From an uncultured Ruminococcus sp. (GTDB taxonomy: Bacteria > Bacillota > Clostridia > Oscillospirales > Ruminococcaceae): DNA of 5,112 nucleotides. Shown here in pieces: positions 1-5,022 of the stretch; within the stretch, counting starts at the first letter, position 1, and each line of letters begins with the position of its first letter. Where the stretch lies: assembly GCA_902783235.1 (NCBI GenBank), contig CACZQG010000175.1, positions 1 to 5,112 of the forward strand, read 5' to 3'. The notes beneath the pieces are model-generated. The model was not told where the DNA came from. It saw only the letters and a list, made by a program, of their open reading frames with translations, and did no database searches. The translations under genes and the position numbers were made by a program.

Positions 1-41
1 CCGCAAGCCTTTGAAAAGGCTTGACCTAAACTTTTGTATTT
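1..41. repeat. Palindromic intergenic repeat, copy A (cut by window edge)
   Basis: AAGCCTTT (5-12) and AAAGGCTT (15-22) form a perfect 8-bp inverted repeat with only two bases between them, followed by GACC and an AAACTTTTGTATTT tail. A similar layout (GC-T-rich arm, GA, A-rich arm with GC, then AAACTTTT and a T-rich tail) recurs at 889-930, and more weakly at 2931-2957. I read these as members of a dispersed intergenic repeat that is common in Ruminococcus-type genomes; that link is from memory and not checked here. The left part lies outside the window, so the element may also be the tail of a terminator of a gene further left. Confidence 0.45.
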
Positions 42-108
42 AAGTAATTCATAGTTTATTACAAATTGCTTACTAAAATTGATTTCCATGTTGTCAAGTA
101 AAAAAATA

Positions 109-138
109 TTGACTTAATATATCAAATAGTGCTATAAT
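109..138 (+). promoter_or_regulatory. Strong vegetative (sigma-A type) promoter for the lipoprotein gene
   Basis: A TTGACT -35 box (109-114) and a perfect TATAAT -10 box (133-138) are separated by 18 bp. A TG dinucleotide one base before the -10 (TGC-TATAAT, 130-138) makes it an extended -10 promoter. Transcription would begin near 145, leaving a leader of about 75 nt before the start codon at 220. The flanks are very AT-rich. This is the best-matching promoter in the window. Confidence 0.8.
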
Positions 139-158
139 ATTATTACAGGTAATGCCGT

Positions 159-179
159 AAAAGCCGTCAGGCTTTTTTT
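159..179 (+). terminator. Short hairpin plus T-run in the lipoprotein leader (possible attenuator)
   Basis: AAAAGCC (159-165) pairs with GGCTTTT (170-176) around a GTCA loop, and the T-run continues to 179 (seven T in all, 173-179). GCC at 154-156 could add a weak outer pairing with GGC at 184-186. The structure sits after the predicted start of transcription (about 145) and before the ribosome binding site (205-210), where a leader terminator or attenuator would be. Only three of its seven pairs are G-C, so it may be leaky. It could instead be the terminator of something reading in from the left that the promoter has run into. Confidence 0.5.
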
Positions 180-204
180 GTATGGCGTTTTCTGTATACT
201 TAAT

Positions 205-210
205 AAAGGA
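205..210 (+). promoter_or_regulatory. Ribosome binding site that sets the lipoprotein start
   Basis: AAAGGA lies 9 nt before the ATG at 220. The in-frame ATG at 211 directly abuts this site and is too close, while the ATG at 226 is 15 nt away. The site therefore favours 220 over the alternatives and over the far upstream TTG at 178. Confidence 0.7.
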
Positions 211-219
211 ATGGATAAT

Positions 220-867
220 ATGAACATGAAATATTTTTGCAGCATTACAGCAGCCGCTACCCTTCTGCTGTGTGCTGTGGGCTGCGGCGATGACAGCTCA
301 TCTTCATATATATATACCGGTTTTACCGATAAAAATGCTGTGGGAAATCAAAGCCCTGCAGCAGCCGGCGGTAATCAGAGCCCTGCGGCAGCCGCAGGCG
401 GATACAGACCCGGTACCAGAAATGAGGTACTGGTGACAGGGGGCAAGGCAGGAGAAGACCCCGTGGGCGGCGGAGGAAATAACGGCGGAAATCCCGGAGT
501 TGTTGACAGAGGCGGTTCGGAGTGGTTTTCAGCCCACACTCTGTTCAGAATGGAGGTAAATGATGACGACTCCTGGTACAAGGTGACCGATTATGATGAC
601 TGGGATGATGACAGCTCGTATACTACAGCTGTTGTAATGTTTGATCCCATTATCAGGACCGGTCTTCTCAGTGAACAGAAGATGCCCGATACACTGCTTA
701 CCAAAAAGCCGGCAAGCGGAGGAGGCAATACAAATAACGCCCAGGCAGCAAATAATAATGCAAATAATAACAATAATAACGCTAATAACAATAATAATGC
801 TAATAACAACAATAATAACAACAATAATAACACAAATAATGCCAACAACGCAAATGCCGATGGATGA
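220..867 (+). CDS. Secreted lipoprotein of unknown function with asparagine-rich C-terminus
   Basis: A 215-aa protein whose N-terminus (MNMKYFCS, then a hydrophobic run LLLCAVG) and Cys22 fit a lipoprotein signal peptide. The lipobox is AVGC, with Ala rather than Leu at -3, and is followed by GDDSSSS, the flexible tether usual in clostridial lipoproteins. It should be lipid-anchored on the outer face of the cell membrane. Residues 43-61 hold a tandem NQSPAAAGG/NQSPAAAAGG repeat, 74-93 are Gly-rich, and 101-147 are the only part that looks able to fold: acidic and aromatic, with W102, W119 and W128 and clusters such as DDD (115-117) and DDWDDD (126-131). Residues 170-212 are low complexity with 32 Asn among 43 residues, and the protein ends three residues later. 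I recognise no enzymatic or binding domain. It has its own strong promoter and a downstream + strand terminator, so it is probably monocistronic. It may be a surface or matrix component, or the relic of a longer protein that lost a domain after the Asn-rich linker; both are guesses. Confidence 0.8.
   Translation: MNMKYFCSITAAATLLLCAVGCGDDSSSSYIYTGFTDKNAVGNQSPAAAGGNQSPAAAAGGYRPGTRNEVLVTGGKAGEDPVGGGGNNGGNPGVVDRGGSEWFSAHTLFRMEVNDDDSWYKVTDYDDWDDDSSYTTAVVMFDPIIRTGLLSEQKMPDTLLTKKPASGGGNTNNAQAANNNANNNNNNANNNNNANNNNNNNNNNTNNANNANADG
346..402 (+). repeat. Tandem NQSPAAAGG coding repeat
   Basis: Two adjacent units encode NQSPAAAGG (residues 43-51) and NQSPAAAAGG (52-61). They differ by one extra Ala codon and several synonymous changes, so the duplication is not fresh. 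The unit resembles Pro/Ala-rich spacer that holds a surface protein away from the membrane anchor. Confidence 0.75.
727..855 (+). repeat. AAT/AAC trinucleotide tract coding for polyasparagine
   Basis: About 129 bp built almost only from AAT and AAC codons with a few GCx and ACA codons (Ala, Thr) between. The longest pure run is ten Asn codons (802-831). Because the unit is three bases, slippage would change the length of the tail and leave the reading frame intact, so length may vary between strains. The mixture of AAT and AAC suggests the tract is partly stabilised or kept for its protein sequence. Confidence 0.85.
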
Positions 868-888
868 TACTAATATCTGATTAAAAGA

Positions 889-930
889 GTCGCTTTTTGA
901 AAAAAGCTCCGCAAAAACTTTTATTTTCGT
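889..930. repeat. Palindromic intergenic repeat, copy B
   Basis: GCTTTTT (892-898) and AAAAAGC (901-907) form an inverted repeat with GA at the centre, followed by TCCGC and an AAAACTTTTATTTTC tail. The order of parts matches copy A at 1-41. On the minus strand it reads AAAGTTTTTGCGGAGC and onward, a sequence type I associate with many Ruminococcus intergenic regions (memory, not checked). It lies 21 bp past the lipoprotein stop codon and could also help end that transcript, since an AT-rich tail follows on the + strand. Confidence 0.45.
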
Positions 931-1000
931 TCATACTTTAACCTATACGGCAGTTATGAGCACGAAGAGCAGCTGAAATGATAACACGATCTGCTATAGG

Positions 1001-1053
1001 CAACACCTCACAAAGACCGTCTGACGGCTTTGTGAGGTGTTGTTTTGTTATAT
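1001..1053 (+). terminator. Intrinsic terminator between the convergent lipoprotein and bipA genes
   Basis: CAACACCTCACAAAG (1001-1015) pairs perfectly with CTTTGTGAGGTGTTG (1028-1042), a 15-bp stem. After a bulged A, CCG (1017-1019) pairs with CGG (1025-1027) around a TCTGA loop. On the + strand the stem is followed by TTTTGTTATATTTTATTTTTC, a good T-tract, so it ends transcription coming from the lipoprotein side. On the minus strand the base of the stem is followed by CCTATAG with no T-run, so for bipA it is only a 3' hairpin. The bipA stop codon lies 12 bp from the stem. Confidence 0.8.
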
Positions 1054-1054
1054 T

Positions 1055-2881
1055 TTATTTTTCTTTAGCTCTGGTCTTAGCTCTTAAAGCGTTATTGAGT
1101 ATCTGCTTTCTGATCCTTATATTTTCAGGAGTTATTTCTAGCAGTTCATCATCTGCAAGGAATTCCAGGCTGTCTTCAAGACTGAGCCTTCTGGGAGGTA
1201 CAAGTCTGAGAGCATCATCCGAGCCGCTGGCACGGGTATTGGTAAGGTGCTTTTTCTTGCATACGTTTACTACAAGATCCTCTGCCTTTGGTGACGCACC
1301 AACGACCATGCCCTCATATACGGGAGTACCTGCACCGATAAACAGCTGACCTCTTTCCTGAGCGTTGAACAGACCGTAGGTAACTGCCTCGCCGGTCTCG
1401 AAGGATACCAATGAGCCTGTATTTCTTCTGGGGATTTCTCCCTTATAGGGCTGATAGCTGTCAAATACGCTGGACATTATGCCCTCACCCTTTGTATCGG
1501 TCAGAAATTCACTCTTGTATCCGAACAGTCCACGGGAGGGAATAAGGAATTCCAGCTTCATACGTGAGCCCTGGGGGTGCATATCCAGCATTTCAGCCTT
1601 TCTTGTTCCCATTTTTTCCATTACAGAGCTTACGCAGTCCTCCGGGACATCAATTACAAGTCTTTCTACAGGCTCCAGCTTCATACCGTTAGCATCTGTC
1701 TTGAAAAGTACTCTTGGTGTGGATACTGAAAGCTCATAGCCTTCACGGCGCATATTTTCTATAAGTATTGACAGATGCATTTCACCACGGCCCGCAACTC
1801 TGAAAGCATCCGTATTTTCTGTTTCCTCTACACGGAGAGATACATCCTTGAGGGTCTCCTTGAAAAGCCTCTCACGCAGCTGACGGGAGGTGACAAATTT
1901 TCCTTCCTTGCCTGCAAAGGGAGAGTCATTTACTGCAAAGGTCATTTCCACAGTAGGCTCACTTATCTTTGTAAAGGGGAGAGCTTCAACCTTTTCAGGG
2001 TCACAAATAGTATCGCCAATGGTAATGCCGTCAATACCGCTTATCCATACGATATCGCCTGCCTTTGCTTCCTCTGTGGGAACTCTCTGCAAGCCCTCTA
2101 TCTGTAAAAGAGATACCAGCTTGGCATTCTTTATAAGCTTGTTCTCATCCCGGTGATTGCATACGGTAACATTCTGATTTACCTTTGCAGTACCCCTTTG
2201 GATCCTGCCTATACCTATTCGTCCTACATACTCGTTATAGTCAATGGAGGATATAAGCATCTGGAGAGGACCTTCTTCTTCGATCTCCGGTGGATCTATA
2301 TAGTCGAGTATAGTATCAAAAAGGGGTTTTAAGTCTGTACCTGCTTCATACTGGCTGAGGGAAGCTGTACCTGCACGTCCCGAACAGAAGAGTACAGGGC
2401 TTTCAAGCTGTTCTTCTTCTGCATCAAGATCCAGGAGAAGCTCCAGTACCTCATCGCCTATTTCGTCAAGACGGGCATCAGGCTTGTCTATCTTATTTAC
2501 AACTATAATTATCTTGTGCTTCATTTCCAGTGCCTTGGACAAAACAAAGCGGGTCTGAGGCATTGCGCCCTCTGCTGCATCTACCAGGAGCAGTACGCCG
2601 TCTACCATGCTCAGTACTCTTTCTACCTCACCGCCGAAGTCAGCGTGTCCGGGAGTGTCGATAATGTTGATCTTGACATCGTTATAGCAAACAGAAGTGT
2701 TTTTCGCAAGGATGGTTATACCTCTTTCTCTTTCAATGTCGTTGTTGTCCATGACTCTTTCCGCCACGATCTGATTTTCCCTGAATGCGCCGCCCTGCTT
2801 TAGCATCTCATCCACCAGCGTTGTTTTGCCGTGATCTACGTGGGCGATTATCGCAATGTTTCTCAGGTCTTCTCTTTTCAT
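1055..2881 (-). CDS. bipA: Translational GTPase BipA/TypA
   Basis: This 608-aa protein is full length (the E. coli protein has 607). BipA is an EF-G-like GTPase that binds the 70S ribosome and supports 50S subunit assembly and growth under cold and other stress. G motifs are all present: G1 AHVDHGKT (13-20), G2 RGIT (53-56), G3 DTPGH (75-79), G4 NKID (129-132) and G5 SGRAG (167-171), with SG in place of the more usual SA in G5. The beta-barrel domain II starts near 205, the EF-G-like domain III near 308 ([12 protein letters not shown], 318-329), then domain V. The BipA-specific C-terminal region includes [19 protein letters not shown] (542-560), which distinguishes it from EF-G and LepA. The start matches the family consensus ([19 protein letters not shown]) and has an AGGAAAGAGG ribosome binding site. 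It stands alone, converging with the lipoprotein gene and following the YcxB-like operon on the same strand after a terminator. Nothing in the gene looks broken. Confidence 0.97.
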   Translation of the reverse strand: MKREDLRNIAIIAHVDHGKTTLVDEMLKQGGAFRENQIVAERVMDNNDIERERGITILAKNTSVCYNDVKINIIDTPGHADFGGEVERVLSMVDGVLLLVDAAEGAMPQTRFVLSKALEMKHKIIIVVNKIDKPDARLDEIGDEVLELLLDLDAEEEQLESPVLFCSGRAGTASLSQYEAGTDLKPLFDTILDYIDPPEIEEEGPLQMLISSIDYNEYVGRIGIGRIQRGTAKVNQNVTVCNHRDENKLIKNAKLVSLLQIEGLQRVPTEEAKAGDIVWISGIDGITIGDTICDPEKVEALPFTKISEPTVEMTFAVNDSPFAGKEGKFVTSRQLRERLFKETLKDVSLRVEETENTDAFRVAGRGEMHLSILIENMRREGYELSVSTPRVLFKTDANGMKLEPVERLVIDVPEDCVSSVMEKMGTRKAEMLDMHPQGSRMKLEFLIPSRGLFGYKSEFLTDTKGEGIMSSVFDSYQPYKGEIPRRNTGSLVSFETGEAVTYGLFNAQERGQLFIGAGTPVYEGMVVGASPKAEDLVVNVCKKKHLTNTRASGSDDALRLVPPRRLSLEDSLEFLADDELLEITPENIRIRKQILNNALRAKTRAKEK

Positions 2882-2892
2882 ACTTTCTTAAT

Positions 2893-2902
2893 CCTCTTTC
2901 CT
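2893..2902 (-). promoter_or_regulatory. Ribosome binding site of bipA
   Basis: On the minus strand AGGAAAGAGG lies 11 nt before the bipA ATG (2881). It is the only purine-rich Shine-Dalgarno-like stretch near the family-conserved start, so it confirms that start. Confidence 0.7.
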
Positions 2903-2915
2903 GTTTTCCTTTGGG

Positions 2916-2944
2916 TTTATATTCTTTCTCTAACGCTTTTTAAA
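2916..2944 (-). promoter_or_regulatory. Possible bipA promoter
   Basis: On the minus strand TATAAA (2916-2921) is preceded at 17 bp by TTTAAA (2939-2944). The -35 matches the consensus at only four of six positions and lies inside an AT-rich palindrome (2935-2949), so the match may be chance. A promoter is expected between the terminator at 3038-3068 and the gene, and this is the best candidate I see there. The leader would be about 28 nt. Confidence 0.35.
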
Positions 2945-2966
2945 AAAGCTTAACAACAAACCGCAG

Positions 2967-3012
2967 GCAATACCTCACAAGGCTTTCAAGCGGTATTTGC
3001 GGGGTGCTGCCT
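2967..3012. repeat. Imperfect palindrome related to the terminator stem downstream of bipA
   Basis: The left arm GGCAATACCTCACAA (2967-2981) faces a right arm ending GCGGGGTGCTGCC (3000-3012). They pair over about 15 positions with G-U pairs and two mismatches. The left arm is almost the same as GGCAACACCTCACAA at 999-1013. A similar string on the other strand occurs at 3141-3159 (GAAAGCCTTGGGGTATGCC on +, against GAAAGCCTTGTGAGG on - here). No T-run follows on either strand, so I call it a dispersed palindromic repeat and not a terminator. It lies in the upstream region of bipA and could form part of its control. Confidence 0.45.
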
Positions 3013-3037
3013 TAATTGTACGGATCGAAATGTCCGC

Positions 3038-3068
3038 AAAAATTCACGCCCAAAGCACGGGCGTGAAT
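3038..3068 (-). terminator. Intrinsic terminator of the YcxB-like operon
   Basis: ATTCACGCCC (3042-3051) and GGGCGTGAAT (3059-3068) form a perfect 10-bp stem with a 7-nt loop. On the minus strand the stem runs straight into five T (3042-3038) before GCGG. It is about 170 nt past the last operon gene and before bipA, so it separates the two units. On the + strand the stem is followed by GTATATATATT, a poorer T-tract. The short T-run suggests incomplete termination, so some read-through into bipA is possible. Confidence 0.7.
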
Positions 3069-3139
3069 GTATATATATTATTGCTCCCTCAACTAAACCT
3101 CGCAAGCAATACTTGCCAGATAGAAAATTTCTCTGTGTC

Positions 3140-3178
3140 AGAAAGCCTTGGGGTATGCCAGTATTCCCGCGGCTTTCT
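3140..3178. repeat. Inverted repeat in the 3' region of the YcxB-like operon
   Basis: AGAAAGCC (3140-3147) pairs with GGCTTTCT (3171-3178), and inside it GGG (3151-3153) can pair with CCC (3166-3168). There is no adjacent T-run on either strand. Its left arm resembles the palindrome at 2967-3012 read on the opposite strand. It could protect the operon's 3' end from exonucleases or be a worn repeat copy. The remainder of 3069-3239 contains only a small GCAAG/CTTGC hairpin (3102-3116) and no gene that I can support. Confidence 0.4.
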
Positions 3179-3239
3179 TCCTTGATAGATTTCCTCTCTG
3201 CCTTTGTCTTTTGGCAAGTTTTAATTGGGTGTGCAATAC

Positions 3240-3770
3240 CTATTTTCTGACTATCCTGCCCCTCAGCTGGCTATTGAATATGTCATCCAGATCCCTTTCG
3301 GTCCCTTCAGATATAGCTGATTTTCTGAGGATAAAATCGTCATCCTTTTCCGGACAAAGAATAAATACATGATCTTGTGTTACGATCACCTGTTTTACAT
3401 CCAGATAATCAACAACGATCTTTTGTGTATTGTCGTTGAGATCCGGAGAGACTGCGAACTGTGAAAAGTCAAAGGCGAAGTATAATGGCTGATCCTTGTA
3501 CTTTTCCTTTATTTTTTTCAGCTCCCTTTCAGGTGCTTTTTTTGCAACAGTCATAGCAAAATACAAAAACATACCTGCGATAATGACTATTACAGAACAC
3601 ATTATCAAAAGTGCCCAGGTCTCAATGCCGTAAATTGCAAATCCTATAACACCTGCTGTATATAAGACGAGCAGAACACCATAAAATGCGTATATGTCCT
3701 TTGTACTTTTTACATATTTGCAGAAAGCTTTCATATCGTCTATGTTGTATTCCATAATTGCTTTGATCAT
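3240..3770 (-). CDS. YcxB-like membrane protein (third gene of operon)
   Basis: A 176-aa protein with a short N-terminal helix (NIDDMKAFCKYV, 9-20), two predicted membrane segments (about 27-49 and 53-75) and a charged C-terminal domain, likely cytoplasmic. The C-terminal stretch DHVFIL (133-138), then ILRKSAISEGTERDL (147-161), matches the pattern of YcxB-like C-terminal domains and lines up with both upstream neighbours. The function of this family is unknown. The start overlaps the stop of the preceding gene as ATGA, and an AGGAGGG site stands 8 nt before it, so this start is preferred over Met6. The ATGA overlap implies translational coupling. It is the last gene, followed by a terminator at 3038-3068. 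Family assignment is by motif recognition alone; that the gene is real is nearly certain. Confidence 0.85.
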   Translation of the reverse strand: MIKAIMEYNIDDMKAFCKYVKSTKDIYAFYGVLLVLYTAGVIGFAIYGIETWALLIMCSVIVIIAGMFLYFAMTVAKKAPERELKKIKEKYKDQPLYFAFDFSQFAVSPDLNDNTQKIVVDYLDVKQVIVTQDHVFILCPEKDDDFILRKSAISEGTERDLDDIFNSQLRGRIVRK

Positions 3771-4327
3771 TTACTGTCCCTCCTGAGTCTGGTAATTTCT
3801 TTGTACTTATCGTTAGCTGCGTTTTTAAGAAGGTCGGCTGTTTTTTCCACTGTGCCTTCAACTATTGCGGATTTTCTTATTATTTGTGCAAATTCTGCGC
3901 TGACAAACAGATAAAAATAATTATCCGATTCAACTATTTTTTCAAGATCGCTGAACATAACACTGCCGCTTCCGCTGGAGCCGGTGCTTTTTATAAACAT
4001 TCTGTCTATGCCGAAGGTGCAGGTTATAGTGTCTTTTTCGTATACAGACATGAATTCCTTGTACATTTTATCTGATGAACTGTGAAGCGTTCTTATTACT
4101 GCAAGAGCGATTATAGCCGCAAGTATAACAAGAAATATGTATGTTATAGGGCTTGTAAGAGTAAAATCAAGACTTGTAACAAGAGATATACACATCATCA
4201 TCAGAAAAACGACCACTCCTCCGGAGCAGTACATAAGGAGCAGATTTCTCATAAGACTTTTTTTTACATTGTCATCGAAAAAAGCCTTAATATCCGATTT
4301 CCTGTAGGTCATTTCATATTTTGGCAT
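3767..4327 (-). CDS. YcxB-like membrane protein (second gene of operon)
   Basis: A 186-aa protein with the same plan as its neighbours: an N-terminal helix (KSDIKAFFDDNVKKS, 10-24), two membrane segments (about 29-51 and 57-78), a basic and Ser-rich linker, and a C-terminal domain with DNYFYLF (135-141) and IIRKSAIVEGT (149-159). A Gly/Ser stretch (SSGSGS) near 117-123 precedes the strand SVMFSDLEKIV. Ending in RLRRDSK, it has a basic tail. The start overlaps the first gene by 14 nt and is preceded by a GGAAGGTGAG ribosome binding site (4333-4342). Its stop overlaps the third gene by 4 nt. Function is unknown. Small two-pass YcxB-like proteins often occur as lone genes in Firmicutes, so a tandem set is the noteworthy context here. 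Confidence 0.85.
   Translation of the reverse strand: MPKYEMTYRKSDIKAFFDDNVKKSLMRNLLLMYCSGGVVVFLMMMCISLVTSLDFTLTSPITYIFLVILAAIIALAVIRTLHSSSDKMYKEFMSVYEKDTITCTFGIDRMFIKSTGSSGSGSVMFSDLEKIVESDNYFYLFVSAEFAQIIRKSAIVEGTVEKTADLLKNAANDKYKEITRLRRDSK
3778..3784 (-). promoter_or_regulatory. Strong ribosome binding site of the third YcxB-like gene
   Basis: AGGAGGG on the minus strand lies 7 to 8 nt before the ATG at 3770, inside the end of the preceding gene. It fixes the start at the ATGA overlap and predicts that this gene is translated at least as well as its neighbours. Confidence 0.8.
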
Positions 4328-4850
4328 CGGATCTCACCTTCCTTACAAATTTATTTCCCATTTTCCTTGTCAGCCCTTCGGAAAGCTCCCGGGGCGTACC
4401 CTGTGTAATGCCGCTTTTACGCATTATATAGGTCTCATTACGTTTGGTATACAGGAAAAAGTGATCCTCTGTTTCATATGCCTTGAACAAATCTTCAAGG
4501 TTTTTTGTACAGTTCAGACTGCCGCCGCTGTTTTCAATATGAACAGACATTTTATCATTTTTGAATTTGAAAACGATAATCGCATCACTGCCGTATTTTT
4601 TACAGAAGCTGCGGTAGACGATCACGGGATTCACCAGGAATATATAAGAATAGACCAATGCACACCATAAAAGCCCGGCAAGGCAGTAGCTGAAATTTCT
4701 GCCTGTACTGCCTACGATCATGCAAAATATGAGAAACATGACAAAGGTCACAGATAGTATTATAAGTATCCTTCCGGTCTTTCCGGCTGAGCATTTTATC
4801 AGTGCATTTATATCTTGCTTTGTCAGGGTGTTTTCTGCTTTTACATCCAT
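4314..4850 (-). CDS. YcxB-like membrane protein (first gene of operon)
   Basis: A 178-aa protein with an N-terminal helix (LTKQDINALIKCSAG, 9-23), two membrane segments (about 28-47 and 54-78) and a C-terminal domain in which DHFFLY (129-134) and YIMRKSGITQGTPREL (141-156) repeat the family motif. The tail KFVRKVRSDAKI is basic. The pattern of a short amphipathic start, a hairpin of two membrane helices and a soluble C-terminal domain is that of YcxB-like proteins, whose role is not known. A GAGG ribosome binding site (4859-4862) lies 8 nt before the ATG. It is the first gene of the operon, next to the palindromic promoter region. Identity with the other two is clear only in the N-terminal helix and the C-terminal motif, so the duplications are old. 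Confidence 0.85.
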   Translation of the reverse strand: MDVKAENTLTKQDINALIKCSAGKTGRILIILSVTFVMFLIFCMIVGSTGRNFSYCLAGLLWCALVYSYIFLVNPVIVYRSFCKKYGSDAIIVFKFKNDKMSVHIENSGGSLNCTKNLEDLFKAYETEDHFFLYTKRNETYIMRKSGITQGTPRELSEGLTRKMGNKFVRKVRSDAKI

Positions 4851-4873
4851 GTATTTCGCCTCGCAAATTAACC

Positions 4874-4902
4874 TGTATACTCATAGCAAGCTGTGATCTT
4901 AA
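4874..4902 (-). promoter_or_regulatory. Possible promoter of the YcxB-like operon
   Basis: On the minus strand TTAAGA (4897-4902) and TATACA (4874-4879) are 17 bp apart. The -35 matches at four of six positions and the -10 at four of six. The start would be near 4867, giving a leader of only about 17 nt, just enough to hold the GAGG site. The weak boxes and the overlap with the dyad at 4894-4919 would suit a promoter that needs an activator or is repressed. I see no better promoter in 4851-5112. Confidence 0.35.
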
Positions 4903-4919
4903 AAGAACTTTTACGATCA
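4894..4919. promoter_or_regulatory. Near-perfect 26-bp dyad, candidate operator of the YcxB-like operon
   Basis: The arms TGATCTTAAAAG (4894-4905) and CTTTTACGATCA (4908-4919) are inverted copies with one mismatch in twelve, separated by AA. It lies 44-69 bp upstream of the first YcxB-like gene and covers the proposed -35 box. No T-run follows, so it does not look like a terminator. Its size and symmetry fit a site for a dimeric regulator. No such regulator is encoded in this window. Confidence 0.5.
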
Positions 4920-4957
4920 TGAGAAGCAAAGCACGCCGGATGGCTGAAGCTGTTGCA

Positions 4958-4982
4958 GAGTAATCAAGCAGGCTTATTACTC
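4958..4982. repeat. Hairpin-forming inverted repeat upstream of the operon
   Basis: GAGTAAT (4958-4964) pairs with ATTACTC (4976-4982), and AAG (4966-4968) with CTT (4973-4975) around a CAGG loop, with one bulged C at 4965. Neither strand has a T-run next to it. It lies between the possible short ORF (4993-5022) and the operon promoter. Whether it acts as RNA or DNA cannot be told. Confidence 0.45.
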
Positions 4983-4992
4983 CGATTTTAAA

Positions 4993-5022
4993 TCACGTTT
5001 CTGCTTTGTGCTGCACCGTCAT
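4993..5022 (-). other. Possible nine-codon ORF upstream of the YcxB-like operon
   Basis: An ATG at 5022 (minus strand) opens MTVQHKAET and stops at 4993. AGGGAG (5032-5037) is well placed 9 nt before it. The hairpin at 4958-4982 follows 10 nt after the stop. A leader peptide is one reading, but no promoter is evident upstream and so short an ORF with a fair ribosome binding site arises often by chance. The peptide shows no run of a single amino acid as expected of a classic attenuator peptide. No longer gene is supported in 4851-5112. Confidence 0.2.

Noticed and set aside
178..219. Upstream TTG start that would add 14 residues to the lipoprotein
   Set aside because: The TTG lies in the T-run of the leader hairpin and has no ribosome binding site; the ATG at 220 has AAAGGA 9 nt before it and gives a proper lipoprotein signal peptide.
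346..402. Possible CRISPR or phage-type direct repeats
   Set aside because: The repeat is inside a coding region, in frame, has two unlike units and no spacers.
591..848. Minus-strand poly-leucine reading frame
   Set aside because: It is the antisense of the AAT/AAC tract; its leucine run only reflects that repeat, and it has no plausible start signal.
641..880. + strand frame-shifted reading frame rich in Ile, Thr and Met
   Set aside because: It overlaps the lipoprotein in another frame and owes its length to the stop-free AAY repeat.
978..1349. + strand 123-aa reading frame antisense to the end of bipA
   Set aside because: It reads through the terminator hairpin and lies mostly over conserved bipA codons; no ribosome binding site is seen.
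1479..2803. Several + strand reading frames within bipA
   Set aside because: They are shadows of the bipA coding sequence on the other strand, with no conserved features or start signals.
3060..3120. TATATATA stretch as a second promoter for bipA
   Set aside because: The -10-like sequence has no -35 box at acceptable spacing, and any transcript would meet the terminator at 3038-3068 before bipA.
2882..3239. tRNA, riboswitch or other structured RNA upstream of bipA
   Set aside because: Only simple hairpins are seen; no cloverleaf, no recognised riboswitch core, and the elements look like intergenic repeats and a terminator.
2997..3372. Two + strand TTG-started frames across the bipA upstream region
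   Set aside because: They cross the terminator stem and other hairpins, have poor starts, and the second runs into the antisense of a YcxB-like gene.
4600..4929. Minus-strand 109-aa frame overlapping the start of the first YcxB-like gene
   Set aside because: It overlaps the well-supported gene in another frame, is rich in Arg, Lys, Cys and His without pattern, and its first ATG lies inside the palindrome.
4919..4963. + strand 14-codon ORF (MRSKARRMAEAVAE)
   Set aside because: It has no ribosome binding site or promoter and starts at the edge of the palindrome; too short to support.
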